Source: AR5 sp041497115 (lineage in GTDB: Bacteria > Methylomirabilota > Methylomirabilia > Rokubacteriales > CSP1-6). From it: a stretch of 64,000 bases of DNA. This document shows, one piece after another, positions 27,563-38,692 of the stretch (position 1 is its first letter; each line of letters begins with the position of its first letter). A model generated the notes under the pieces. The model made no database searches. It was not told where the DNA came from and was given only the letters and a program-made list of their open reading frames with translations. The stretch covers positions 5,672 through 69,671 of the forward strand of contig JBGQFW010000010.1 of the NCBI GenBank assembly GCA_041497115.1, read 5' to 3'. A program made the position numbers and the translations under genes.

Positions 27563-28546
27563 TCACGCCAGCCCGGCGGCGACGCGGGCGGCGCCGAGCA
27601 GCGGCGCCCGCGGGTTGAGCGAGACGTGAATCGGTATCGACTCCAGCAGCACGTTGAGCCGCCCCTTGTCACGGAACGCCGTGACGAAGCCGCCGGCGGC
27701 CAGCCGCTCGATCATGCGCGGCGCGATGCCGCCTCCCACCAGCACGCCGCCGACCGCCATCGCGGTGAGCGCGAGGTTGCCGGCCTCGGCGCCGTAGAGG
27801 CCGACGAAGACGTCGAGCGCCTTGTCGCACAGCGCGTCCCGTTTGGGCAGCCCCATCTCGGTGACGACGGCGGGCGGATCGACCGTGCGCATCCGCTCGG
27901 CGACGGCCGGCGACTCCTTGGCCCAGCCGGTGTCGCGCAGGAATCGGTAGATGTTGAACAGGCCGGGGCCCGCCAGCACGCGCTCGTAGGAGACGCGCCC
28001 GAACTCCTTGCGCAGATAGCGCAGCAGGTCGTCCTCGAGCTCGTTGCGCGGCGCCAGGTCGCCGTGACCGCCCTCGCTGGCGATCACGATGCGGTGGTCG
28101 CCGTCACGGATGATGAGGGCCTCGCCGAGGCCGGTGCCGGCTGCGATCAGCACCAGGTTGCCGCGCCGCGGAACGCCGGCCTGCAGCGTGCGGAGCTCCT
28201 CCTCAGGCAGCCCCAGCACGCCGTGGGCGGCCACCTCGAGGTCGTTGAGCAGCGTCACGCGCTCGGCGGGGATGGTGGACGACAGCACTCGCGCATCGAT
28301 CACCCACGGCAGGTTGGTCGCCACGGCCCGGTCGTCGACCACCGGCCCGGCCACCCCCAGGCAGGCCGACTCGATCACCGGCCGGGGGCCGGCGGAGAGG
28401 AACTGCTCGATCGCGGTCTCCAGCGAGGCGAGCTCGCGGCTGGGCATCGTGGCGTCCCGCAGCATCCGCAGGCCGCCCCGCCCGTCCGTTTCGAAGAGCG
28501 CGAGAGCGGTCTTGGTGCCGCCCACGTCGCCGCCGAGAACGATCAC
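27563..28546 (-). CDS. glk: Glucokinase
   Basis: Phosphorylates glucose with ATP at the entry to glycolysis. The 327-residue product opens with VIVLGGDVGGTKTALALFE (phosphate-1 motif, DVGGTK), and has LLNDLEVAAHGVLG, LIAAGTGLGEALI (phosphate-2 motif), ASEGGHGDLAPR and VLVGGGIAPRM, all hallmarks of the bacterial Glk family. The start is GTG at 28546, in a GTGA overlap with the aldolase stop. It ends the run GH63-like glucosidase, aldolase, glucokinase, which fits use of glucose released from an oligosaccharide or compatible solute. Confidence 0.93.
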   Translation of the reverse strand: MIVLGGDVGGTKTALALFETDGRGGLRMLRDATMPSRELASLETAIEQFLSAGPRPVIESACLGVAGPVVDDRAVATNLPWVIDARVLSSTIPAERVTLLNDLEVAAHGVLGLPEEELRTLQAGVPRRGNLVLIAAGTGLGEALIIRDGDHRIVIASEGGHGDLAPRNELEDDLLRYLRKEFGRVSYERVLAGPGLFNIYRFLRDTGWAKESPAVAERMRTVDPPAVVTEMGLPKRDALCDKALDVFVGLYGAEAGNLALTAMAVGGVLVGGGIAPRMIERLAAGGFVTAFRDKGRLNVLLESIPIHVSLNPRAPLLGAARVAAGLA

Positions 28547-29469
28547 TTCTGGGTGCCGGCGTAGATGCCCATGACGGTGGCGAGGAACTTCAGCGCGTCG
28601 GGCTTCTTGCGCTGGAACGAGTTGCGGCCGATGATCGAGCCGAACCCGCCGCCATCCCGGATCGCCCGCACCTCGTCGAACACCTGGTCGTCGCCGGCGG
28701 TCGGCCCGCCCGAGAAGATGACGATGCGGCGGCCGTTGAACGTGGACTGCACCACGTGGCGGACGCGCTCGGCCTGCGTGCCGATCGGCACCGCCTGCGC
28801 CTCGTAGACCTTCTTGGCGGCGGCCTGCTCGAGGTGCGCCGCCGGCAGCTTCACCTTGACGATGTGGGCGCCGAGCTGGGCGGCGATGTGCGCGGCATAG
28901 GCGGTGACGTCGATGCCCGTCTCGCCCTCCTTGGAGAGGCCGGAGCCGCGCGGATACGACCACACCACGACGACCAGCCCGCTCGCCTTGGCCTCCTCGG
29001 CGAGCGGGCGCAGCGCGCTGTACATGTCCAGGCGGTGCGTCGAGCCCGGATAGATCGTGTACCCGATGGCGACGCAGCCGAGGCGGAGGGCGTCCCGCAC
29101 CGATCCGGTGATCGCCTGGATCGGATCGCGCTCCTCGTAGAGCACGTCGTGATTGTTGAGCTTGAGAATCAGCGGGAGCTGGCCGGCGAAGTCCCGCGCG
29201 CCCGCCTCCAGGAAGCCGAGCGGCGCCGCGTAGGCGCTGCAGCCGGACTCGATCGCCAGCTGGAAGTGATAGTGCGGGTCGTACCCCGCCGGGTTCGGCG
29301 CGAAGCTGCGGGCCGGCCCGTGCTCGAACCCCTGGTCCACCGGCAGGATGACCATCCGACCGGTGCCGGCGAGCGTGCCGGCGTTGAGCATGCGCGCCAG
29401 GTTGGTTAGCGTGCCCGGGCTGTCGCTGCCATACCAGCCCAGGATCTCGCGGACACGATTCGTCGTCAT
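28543..29469 (-). CDS. fbaB: Class I fructose-bisphosphate aldolase (DhnA/FbaB type)
   Basis: Cleaves or forms fructose-1,6-bisphosphate through a Schiff base. The 308-residue protein has VDQGFEHGPARSFAPNP near residue 45, YEERDPIQAITGSVRDALRLG (piece ITGSVRDALRLG), WSYPRGSGLSKEGETG, and the Lys of QLGAHIVKVKLP as the probable Schiff-base residue, then IFSGGPTAGDDQVFDEVR. This is the archaeal-type class I family, not the metal-dependent class II. The ATG at 29469 is one base beyond the glucosidase stop, and its stop overlaps glk, so the three are co-translated. Confidence 0.93.
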   Translation of the reverse strand: MTTNRVREILGWYGSDSPGTLTNLARMLNAGTLAGTGRMVILPVDQGFEHGPARSFAPNPAGYDPHYHFQLAIESGCSAYAAPLGFLEAGARDFAGQLPLILKLNNHDVLYEERDPIQAITGSVRDALRLGCVAIGYTIYPGSTHRLDMYSALRPLAEEAKASGLVVVVWSYPRGSGLSKEGETGIDVTAYAAHIAAQLGAHIVKVKLPAAHLEQAAAKKVYEAQAVPIGTQAERVRHVVQSTFNGRRIVIFSGGPTAGDDQVFDEVRAIRDGGGFGSIIGRNSFQRKKPDALKFLATVMGIYAGTQK

Positions 29470-29470
29470 G

Positions 29471-32107
<2,637 letters not shown>

Positions 32108-32161
32108 CGCGCTGGCACTTCCCCCCCGCCGGCCCGAGCCAAGGCCGTGCCGGAGACTTTG

Positions 32162-32179
32162 AAGCAAGGGGTACCCCCG
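32162..32179 (-). promoter_or_regulatory. Possible weak sigma54 promoter of the GH63-aldolase-glk unit
   Basis: Read on the minus strand, CGGGGGTACCCCTTGCTT keeps a GG and GC ten bases apart and the strong -12 block TTGCTT, but the -24 side is poor. The start would fall near 32150, about 43 bases before the ATG. No AGGAATSAGCCG motif is found upstream. Confidence 0.3.
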
Positions 32180-32200
32180 AGTCAACCGCCCGTTAACTCC

Positions 32201-32229
32201 TTGACTCGCCCCTGCCGTTGCCAAATAGT
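32201..32229 (+). promoter_or_regulatory. Sigma70-type promoter of the first ABC operon
   Basis: TTGACT (32201-32206), 17 bases, AATAGT (32224-32229): a five-of-six -35 and four-of-six -10 with ideal spacing. The predicted start is near 32236, about 45 bases before the permease gene. Confidence 0.5.
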
Positions 32230-32282
32230 AGGCGCACTCGACCGCGGATCCCGCCCGGCGGCGCGGCGACTGGAGGGTGTGG

Positions 32283-33209
32283 TTGTTCCAATACATCGTC
32301 TCCCGCGCGCTGTGGCTGGTCCCCACCCTGCTGGCCATGGCGCTGGTGACCTTCCTCGTGATGCACGCCACGCCCGGCAGTCCGCTCGATCCGGTCGCCG
32401 AGGGGGCCAACCCGCTGTCGCCGGAGGCCCAGAAGAACCTCGCCGAGCACTACGGGCTGGACAAGCCGCTCTGGCAGCAGTTCGGGATCTTCATCACCAA
32501 GGCCGTGCGCGGCGACTTTGGCTTCTCGTTCGTCTACAAGACGCGCACGGTCGCCGAGATCCTGCGTGAGACGTTTCCCGTCTCGCTGTTCCTCGGCTCG
32601 ATGGCGCTGGTGCTGGCGGTGGCGGGCGGCCTCACGCTGGGTATCCTGGCCGCCGTCCACCAGAACCGCGGCTGGGACTACCTGTCGGTGACGCTGGCGA
32701 CCGTCGGCGTCGCCGTGCCGAACTTCGTGCTGGCCGTGTTCCTGATCATCCTCTTCTCGTTCGTCGTGCCGCTGTTCCCCACCGGCGGCTGGGACTCGCC
32801 GCGCGACTGGGTGCTGCCGACGGTCACGCTGGCGGCGGCCCCGATGGGGATCATCGCCCGCTTCACCCGCGCGAGCATGCTCGAGGTCATCCGGGCCGAC
32901 TACACGCTGACCGCGCGCGCCAAGGGGCTGGCCGAGACGCCGGTGATCTTCAAGCACGCGCTCAAGAACGCGCTGATCCCGGTCGTCACGCTGCTGGGAC
33001 CGCTGTTCGCCGCGGTGGGGACGGGCTCCTTCTTCGTCGAGTCGATCTTCCGGGTGCCGGGGATGGGCCGCTTCTTCGTCCAGTCCATGACGGGCCGCGA
33101 CTATCCGATGATCATGGCCGTGGTCCTGACGTACGGCGCCTTCCTCGCGATCATGAACCTCGCCGTCGATCTGGCGTATGGCACTCTCGACCCCCGCATC
33201 CGATATTAG
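32283..33209 (+). CDS. ABC transporter permease, DppB/OppB family
   Basis: Inner-membrane permease of a peptide/nickel-type ABC importer, 308 residues from TTG at 32283. The N-terminus FQYIVSRALWLVPTLL is the family's first helix, followed by LDKPLWQQFGIFITKAVRGDFG (piece GLDKPLWQQF) and the EAA-loop segment YTLTARAKGLAETPVIFKHAL, then MTGRDYPMIMAVVL. GGAGGG at 32272-32277 sits five bases before this TTG, and directly touches the alternative GTG at 32277, so TTG is favoured. It overlaps the next permease by 32 bases. No ATP-binding genes follow. Confidence 0.9.
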   Translation: MFQYIVSRALWLVPTLLAMALVTFLVMHATPGSPLDPVAEGANPLSPEAQKNLAEHYGLDKPLWQQFGIFITKAVRGDFGFSFVYKTRTVAEILRETFPVSLFLGSMALVLAVAGGLTLGILAAVHQNRGWDYLSVTLATVGVAVPNFVLAVFLIILFSFVVPLFPTGGWDSPRDWVLPTVTLAAAPMGIIARFTRASMLEVIRADYTLTARAKGLAETPVIFKHALKNALIPVVTLLGPLFAAVGTGSFFVESIFRVPGMGRFFVQSMTGRDYPMIMAVVLTYGAFLAIMNLAVDLAYGTLDPRIRY

Positions 33210-34110
33210 CCTCGACGGGGGGCTGCGCCCCCCCGACGGCGTGCTCGTCGAGCGATCCGCCGCGCGGCCGGGAACCTCGCTCTGGCGCGACGGGGTCCGG
33301 CGGCTGCTGCGCAACCGGCTGGCGATGGCGGGCGGGATCGTCGTCGTCGTCCTCTGCCTCATCGCGATCTTCGCCGACGTGCTGGCGCCCAAGCCCTACA
33401 CGAAGACCAACTTCGGACGGCTCAACGAGTCGCCGTCGCGCGACTATCCGCTCGGCACCGACCAGCTGGGCCGCGATCTGCTCTCGCGGATGATCTACGG
33501 CGCGCGGGTGTCGATGCTCGTCGGGCTCGGCGCCCAGCTCATCGTGGTGTCGATCGGCGTGCCGATCGGCGCCCTGTCGGGTTACCTGGGGGGGCGCGCC
33601 GACCTGTTCCTCACGCGCTTCATCGACGTCATGTACGCCTTCCCGCGGCTGCTGTTCGTGATTCTCGTCATGTCCATGCTGGGCGCCGGGCTCATGAACA
33701 TCTTCATCGCGATCGGCCTCACCGGCTGGGTGGGCATCGCCCGCCAGACGCGCGCGCAGGTGCTGGCCCTCAAGGAAAAGGAGTTCGTGGACGCCGCCCG
33801 CGGCCTCGGCGCCGGCGTCGCCCGCCTGCTGACCCGTCACATCCTGCCCAACGCGCTCACGCCCATCGTGGTGGCCGTCACGTTCGGCATCCCCGAGGCG
33901 ATCTTCACCGAGGCGGCGCTGTCCTTCATCGGCGTGGGCATCAACCCGCCCACGCCGTCGTGGGGGCAGATGGTCGGCGAGGGGCAGCAGTTCATCCGTT
34001 CCTACTGGCACCTCTGCGTGTTCCCGTCGATCGCCATCGCGATCACCATGCTGTCGTTCACGTTCTTCGGCGACGGCGTGCGCGACGCGCTCGATCCCAA
34101 GATGAAGTAG
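33178..34110 (+). CDS. ABC transporter permease, DppC/OppC family
   Basis: Second membrane subunit of the same importer, 310 residues. A 40-residue cytoplasmic start precedes the first helix (LAMAGGIVVVVLCLIAIFADVLAP), then HPLGTDQLGRDL-like YPLGTDQLGRDLLSRMIYGA, the EAA-loop KEFVDAARGLGAGVARLLTRH and the closing FGDGVRDALDPKMK, all DppC hallmarks. A GGGGGGC/GCCCCCC hairpin (33217-33233) lies in its first codons just after the dppB stop, encoding the unusual LDGGLRPPDG. The ATG at 33178 lies inside the end of the previous gene. Confidence 0.92.
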   Translation: MALSTPASDISLDGGLRPPDGVLVERSAARPGTSLWRDGVRRLLRNRLAMAGGIVVVVLCLIAIFADVLAPKPYTKTNFGRLNESPSRDYPLGTDQLGRDLLSRMIYGARVSMLVGLGAQLIVVSIGVPIGALSGYLGGRADLFLTRFIDVMYAFPRLLFVILVMSMLGAGLMNIFIAIGLTGWVGIARQTRAQVLALKEKEFVDAARGLGAGVARLLTRHILPNALTPIVVAVTFGIPEAIFTEAALSFIGVGINPPTPSWGQMVGEGQQFIRSYWHLCVFPSIAIAITMLSFTFFGDGVRDALDPKMK

Positions 34111-34132
34111 GCATCCCAACGAGGAGGGTCCC

Positions 34133-35869
34133 ATGAGACGTCCCCCGATCTCCGATGCGCAGATGAACCTGCTGGCCGACCGGCTGAGCGCGGCCGGCGT
34201 CGGCCGCCGCGACTTTCTCCGCGTGGCGGCCGGGCTTGCCGCCCTCGGCGCCGCCGGATTCAACGTCCGGCCGGCCTCGGCGGCGCCCAAGCTGGCCGCC
34301 GGCGAGAAGCTCGCCAAGGAGCAGCACCTCCGCTTCGGCGGCGGCGGCTGGTATCAGAACGATCCCTCGAGTCACGACTTCAACAAGGATCTCTACTGCA
34401 CGGGCGTGCCGACGCTGTGGGCGGGGCTGATGAAGTTCAATTCGGACTTCCAGCCGATCCCGTACGTCGCCGAAAAGGTGACCTCCAACGCGGACGGGTC
34501 GGTGTGGACCTTCAAGATCCGCAAGGACTCGAAGTGGTCGGACGGCAGCCCGTGCGGGGCGAAGGACTTCGAGTGGTCCTGGAAGCGGCAGATGGATCCC
34601 GCCAGCGCCAACCCGTACTCGAGCTATTTCTACGACATCAAGGGGGCGGAGGCGTTCAACAAGAAGCAGGCGCCCGACGCGTCCGGCGTCGGCATCGTCG
34701 CCAAGGACGACTGGACGCTCGAGGTGACGCTCGAGGGGCCGCGGGGGTACTTCCCCGTGCTCTCGGCGTACCTCGCCGCGCTTCCGTCCCACCGCCCCTC
34801 GATCGAGAAGTTCGGCGACAAGTGGACCGAGGCCGCCAACATCGTCTGCAACGGCCCCATGGTCCTCGAGGCGTGGGAGCACAACAAGGTCATCGTGCTG
34901 CGCCGGAACAAGCACTTCTTCGGCGCCAAGGACGTCACGCTCGAGAAGGTCACCATTCCCATCATCTCGGTCGCCTCCGGCGCGCTGCCCTACGACAACA
35001 ACGAGCTCGACCTGACCGCGCTGCAGACCGGCGATCTCAAGCGGTTCCGCGACGACCCCCGCACCCAGAAGCAGGTCTTCCGCTACCCCTTCCCGGGCAC
35101 GTGGTACCTGCTGCCCCAGGTGACCAAGCCGCCGTTCGACAACGTGAAGGTGCGGCGGGCGGTCGCCCACGCCGTCGACCGCGACAACGTCGTGCGGGTC
35201 GCCGACGGCTTCGCCATCCCCGCCCACGCGATGATTCCGCCCGGATTCCCCGGCGCGGTGGACGACAAGAAGATCCGCGACGTGCAGAAATTCGACCCGA
35301 AGCTCGCCATGGCCGAGCTCAAGGGCACGCCGTTCGAGGGGGGAAAGAACTGGCCGCGCATCGTCCTCTCGATGCGCGACGAGGCGCTCGGCGCCAAGCC
35401 GCTCGCCGAGGCCGTTCAGTCGGTCCTCCTCGAGCACCTGAACATGAAGACCGAGCTCGAGGTGCTCGAGCAGCGCGTCTTCCGGGAGCGGCTCTGGAAG
35501 CAGGATCTGCAGTTCGTGTGGATCCGCTGGTTCATGGACTATCCGGACCCGCACAACGAGTACTTCGACACCTTCTACGGCAAGAAGACGTCGGGCAAGC
35601 GCCAGGCCTGGGTGAACGACGCCTTCGACAAGGAGCTGGAGGCCGGGCGCGACACCCGCGACGCCAAGAAGCGGCTCGTGCACTACGCGAAAGCCGAGGA
35701 GATCATGCAGACCGACGTCGGCTACGTGCCGGTGGCGTGGGTCGCGCGGTGGGCCGCCGCCAAGCCGCAGCTGCGGGGGCTGGAGAAGAACCGGCAGGGC
35801 GAGTTCGTCGTCGACGGCAACATCTACGTGGACATGCTGCCGCATCTCTACATGGTCGAGAAGGCGTAG
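34133..35869 (+). CDS. ABC transporter substrate-binding protein, peptide/opine family 5, Tat-exported
   Basis: Extracytoplasmic binding protein of 578 residues for an oligopeptide-like ligand. A twin-arginine signal is clear: GRRDFLRVAAGLAALGAAGF (residues 23-42), with cleavage near ASAAP. The family-5 fold shows in YVAEKVTSNADGSVWTFKIR (piece DGSVWTFKIRKDSKWSDG), NPYSSYFYDIKGAEAFN and VRRAVAHAVDRDNVVRVADG. Tat export implies folding, perhaps with a cofactor or ligand, before export. It follows the permeases by 22 bases with GAGGAGGG upstream. A strong 14-bp hairpin follows the stop. Confidence 0.92.
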   Translation: MRRPPISDAQMNLLADRLSAAGVGRRDFLRVAAGLAALGAAGFNVRPASAAPKLAAGEKLAKEQHLRFGGGGWYQNDPSSHDFNKDLYCTGVPTLWAGLMKFNSDFQPIPYVAEKVTSNADGSVWTFKIRKDSKWSDGSPCGAKDFEWSWKRQMDPASANPYSSYFYDIKGAEAFNKKQAPDASGVGIVAKDDWTLEVTLEGPRGYFPVLSAYLAALPSHRPSIEKFGDKWTEAANIVCNGPMVLEAWEHNKVIVLRRNKHFFGAKDVTLEKVTIPIISVASGALPYDNNELDLTALQTGDLKRFRDDPRTQKQVFRYPFPGTWYLLPQVTKPPFDNVKVRRAVAHAVDRDNVVRVADGFAIPAHAMIPPGFPGAVDDKKIRDVQKFDPKLAMAELKGTPFEGGKNWPRIVLSMRDEALGAKPLAEAVQSVLLEHLNMKTELEVLEQRVFRERLWKQDLQFVWIRWFMDYPDPHNEYFDTFYGKKTSGKRQAWVNDAFDKELEAGRDTRDAKKRLVHYAKAEEIMQTDVGYVPVAWVARWAAAKPQLRGLEKNRQGEFVVDGNIYVDMLPHLYMVEKA

Positions 35870-35875
35870 CGGCGT

Positions 35876-35909
35876 CGGGGCGGGGTGGGGTGACGCCCAC
35901 CCCGCCCCG
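35876..35909 (+). terminator. Perfect 14-bp GC hairpin after the binding-protein gene
   Basis: CGGGGCGGGGTGGG (35876-35889) pairs fully with CCCACCCCGCCCCG (35896-35909) around a six-base loop. No T-run follows. It may stop or slow polymerase or protect the upstream message from 3' decay. It lies eight bases before the ribosome-binding site of the next gene. Confidence 0.65.
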
Positions 35910-35930
35910 CGTCGGCGAGGAGTGGCGCCA

Positions 35931-36422
35931 GTGAGTGAGCAGCACCTTCGGGAGGAGCTGTACGCGGCGTTCAAGAATCGGGCGCTGCTGTATCACCATT
36001 TCTTCGACGCGCTCCGCCGCGAGCACGGCGAGGCGCGGGCGACGGAGATCATGGGCCGCGCCATCTACGCGCGCGGCACCGAGATCGGCCGCCGGTTCGC
36101 CCGCTACGCGCCGGGCGACCTGGCGGGGCTGCGCGACGCCTTCGTGGGCGGGGTGCCCGACGACGGGCGGATGTTCGCGCCGAAGGTCACGCGCTGCGAC
36201 GCCGGCGGGCTCGACATCGAGCTGACCCGCTGCCCCCTGCAGGACGCCTGGCGCGAGGCGGGGCTGCCCGATGCCGAGATCGCGCGGCTCTGCCAGATCG
36301 CCGGCCGCATCGACAACGGCACCTTCGAGACCGCCGGCTTCGAGTTTTCCGCCGACACCTGGCAGCCGGGCCGCAGCGGCTGCTGTCGCCTCCACATCCG
36401 ACCGGGCGCCGCCCACCGCTAG
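35931..36422 (+). CDS. L-2-amino-thiazoline-4-carboxylic acid hydrolase-like protein
   Basis: Small protein of 163 residues resembling the ATC-hydrolase family (PF14196), whose named member opens the thiazoline ring on the way to cysteine. Typical are the helical N-terminal half (ELYAAFKNRALLYHHFFDAL, EIMGRAIYARGTEIGRRFA) and the later VTRCDAGGLDIELTRCPLQDAW with two conserved Cys, then LCQIAGRIDNGTFE. Many members are only distantly related to the enzyme, so the reaction is uncertain. The GTG at 35931 has GAGGAG eight bases upstream; a GTG at 35922 lacks such a site. Confidence 0.7.
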   Translation: MSEQHLREELYAAFKNRALLYHHFFDALRREHGEARATEIMGRAIYARGTEIGRRFARYAPGDLAGLRDAFVGGVPDDGRMFAPKVTRCDAGGLDIELTRCPLQDAWREAGLPDAEIARLCQIAGRIDNGTFETAGFEFSADTWQPGRSGCCRLHIRPGAAHR

Positions 36423-36455
36423 CGTCCGGCCCCGTCCTGGGAGCATGCTGGGCCC

Positions 36456-37652
36456 GTGAACACGGTGCTGCTGCGCCTGGTCCCCGGCGCCCTCCTGCTC
36501 ATCGCGTCCGCCCTCGCCCTGAGCGGCAGCCTGCGGACGGCGGTGTGGCCGCTGGTGCCCGCCTACCCGCTGGTGGTGCTGGGCGGCGGTCTCCTGCTGG
36601 CGTGGCGGTTCGATCGCAGCCGTCTCGTCCTCGCCCTCGCGGTCCTGCTGCTGACCGAGCGCGCGCTGGTGCTGTGGGCGCCGTTCGGCGGGGGCGGCGA
36701 GGTCAGCCGCGCGGTGTTCGGGGCGCTCGCGCTCCTCGTCCCGCTCGACCTGGCCGCGCTCACCTGGCTGCCCGAGCGCGGCCTGTTCGCCCGCCCCGGC
36801 CGCCTCGCGCTCGGCGTGCTGGGCGGCGAGATCGTCCTCGTCACGCTGTTCTGCCAGCCCCTCTTCCTCCCGCTCGCCACGCGCCTGGACGGCATGCACG
36901 CCGGCCCCGGGCTCGGCGGGCTGCCGGCCGTCTCGCTCGGCGCCTTCGTGCTCGCCTTCGCCGTGCTGGCGCGACGGGCCGTGCTGCAGGTGACCGCGGT
37001 GGAGAGCGGGGCCGTGTGGAGCCTGGTGGCCGCGCTCCTGGCGCTGGCCTCGGGGGGCGGCGGCCTCGACTCGAGCGTGTTCCTCGCCACCGGCGGTCTC
37101 ATCCTCGTGCTCTCGCTCATCGAGACGTGGCACGGCATGGCCTACAACGACGAGCTCACCGGGCTGCCCGCCCGGCGCGCGCTGAACGAGGCGCTGGCGC
37201 GCCTGCGCGGCGTGTACGCGGTGGCCATGGTGGACCTCGACCATTTCAAGCGCTTCAACGACGAGCACGGCCACGACGTCGGCGATCAACTCCTCCGCAT
37301 GGTGGGCGCGCGTCTGGGCGAGATCGGGGGCGGCGGGCGGGCGTTCCGCTACGGGGGTGAGGAGTTCGCGGTGCTCTTCTCCGGCCGCGACGCCGACGAG
37401 GCGCGCGGCCACATGGAGGCGGTGCGCCGGACGATCGAGCGCTCGCCGTTCGTCCTGCGCGGCCCCCACCGGCCGCGCGCGCGACCGGAGGGGCCGGCGG
37501 CGGCCGTCGAGCGCCGGCGCATCGCGGTCACCGTCAGCGTCGGCATCGCCGCCACCGACAGCGAGGCGGTGACGCCCGAGGAGGTCGTGCGGGCGGCGGA
37601 CCAGGCCCTCTACCGCGCCAAGCAGGCGGGGCGCAACCGGGTCGCGACGTGA
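36456..37652 (+). CDS. Membrane-anchored GGDEF diguanylate cyclase
   Basis: Predicted cyclic-di-GMP synthase of 398 residues. About seven hydrophobic helices fill residues 1-225 (for example LLRLVPGALLLIASALALSG, VFLATGGLILVLSLI), with short loops and no known sensor domain. The GGDEF domain begins at DELTGLPARRAL and has VDLDHFKRFNDEHGHDVGD and the active loop YGGEEFAVLF. There is no RxxD inhibitory site before it. A 20-residue Arg/Pro-rich insert (PHRPRARPEGPAAAVE) lies in the C-terminal half. The GTG at 36456 is six bases after CATGCT, a weak version of the leaderless box seen elsewhere. Confidence 0.88.
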   Translation: MNTVLLRLVPGALLLIASALALSGSLRTAVWPLVPAYPLVVLGGGLLLAWRFDRSRLVLALAVLLLTERALVLWAPFGGGGEVSRAVFGALALLVPLDLAALTWLPERGLFARPGRLALGVLGGEIVLVTLFCQPLFLPLATRLDGMHAGPGLGGLPAVSLGAFVLAFAVLARRAVLQVTAVESGAVWSLVAALLALASGGGGLDSSVFLATGGLILVLSLIETWHGMAYNDELTGLPARRALNEALARLRGVYAVAMVDLDHFKRFNDEHGHDVGDQLLRMVGARLGEIGGGGRAFRYGGEEFAVLFSGRDADEARGHMEAVRRTIERSPFVLRGPHRPRARPEGPAAAVERRRIAVTVSVGIAATDSEAVTPEEVVRAADQALYRAKQAGRNRVAT

Positions 37653-38671
37653 GCCGTGCCCGCGGCGGCTTCGTGTCGCCGCTGGCCACGTGGTTCGCGG
37701 GTCCGGCCTCCCTCCGCGCGTTCCGCCGCCGGCGACTGGGCCGCACGCCCACCGTCCTGGCGCCGCGCGACCGGGCCTGGCGTCGCGTCGCGCCCGCCTT
37801 CGCCGCCGCCGTCGCGATGGCCGCCGCGGGGCTGCCGTTCCAGATCGCCGACGCGCGACGCTACGATCGTACGGGCGATCCGCGCCGCCTGCGCCCGGCG
37901 CTGGCCGCGGGCGCGACGGTCTTCCTCCCCCAGGTGCACCAGGTGCTGCCCCGCCTCATGCGGCTCATGGTCGCGCTGCGGGTCGCGCTGCTCGGGCCGC
38001 TGCGCGAGGAGTGCTCGTTCCTGTTCCTCGTCGAGGGGCGGGGGCGCACCGGGATGGGACTGCACCACGACGGCCCGGTGGACGCGTTCTGGCTGCAGCT
38101 CGAGGGGCGGCGCACCGTGACGCTCGGCCCGCCGGTGCCGCCGGGCACGCCCGAGGACCTCGATCCGCGCCGGGCGGCGCGGCGAGGCTGGCGAAGGCTC
38201 GAGCTGCCGCCCGGGACCCTCTTCTACCTGCCGCCGTGGACGCCGCACGACGTCGTCTGCCACGGCCGCTCGCTGGCGCTGTCGCTCACGTGGCGCCGCC
38301 TCGATGCGCGGGGCCACCGCGCGGCACGACGGCCGGTCGCCCGGCGCCGCGGGCTCGCCGCGTGGGATGTGGTCTCCGGGCGCGTGAGGGCGGTGCCGCC
38401 GCCGGCGCGGCGCCGGCTCTTCACGCAGGTGCCCGCGCTCGCGGTCGGCGCGATGCTCGTCACGCCCGACGGCGCGCTGCGCCTGCCTCCGGCGGCGCGC
38501 GCGCTCGCGCGGCGGCTGGCGCTCATGCCGAGCTTCGCGCGCCCGGCCGGCCCGCGCGCGTCGGCGGCGCTGGCGCCACTGATCGAGCACGGCATCGTGG
38601 GACCACAGGAGCTGCCGCTCAGGATCGAGCCCGCCCGGCCGCAGGCCCTCGATGGCTGGCGATTCGCGTGA
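37649..38671 (+). CDS. Cupin-4/JmjC-like 2-oxoglutarate-Fe(II) oxygenase-like protein
   Basis: 340-residue protein resembling the ROX/YcfD-type cupin oxygenases. The metal pair HxD appears in TGMGLHHDGPVDAFWLQLEG, and a distal His in FYLPPWTPHDVVCHGRSLAL, the layout of JmjC-type iron sites. The rest is Arg-rich and weakly conserved. If active it could hydroxylate a protein or a small substrate. The GTG at 37649 overlaps the GGDEF stop in a GTGA, so the two genes are co-translated. Cupins without catalysis remain possible. Confidence 0.6.
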   Translation: MSRARGGFVSPLATWFAGPASLRAFRRRRLGRTPTVLAPRDRAWRRVAPAFAAAVAMAAAGLPFQIADARRYDRTGDPRRLRPALAAGATVFLPQVHQVLPRLMRLMVALRVALLGPLREECSFLFLVEGRGRTGMGLHHDGPVDAFWLQLEGRRTVTLGPPVPPGTPEDLDPRRAARRGWRRLELPPGTLFYLPPWTPHDVVCHGRSLALSLTWRRLDARGHRAARRPVARRRGLAAWDVVSGRVRAVPPPARRRLFTQVPALAVGAMLVTPDGALRLPPAARALARRLALMPSFARPAGPRASAALAPLIEHGIVGPQELPLRIEPARPQALDGWRFA

Positions 38672-38692
38672 GAGAGGGCTTCGGCCTGAGCG

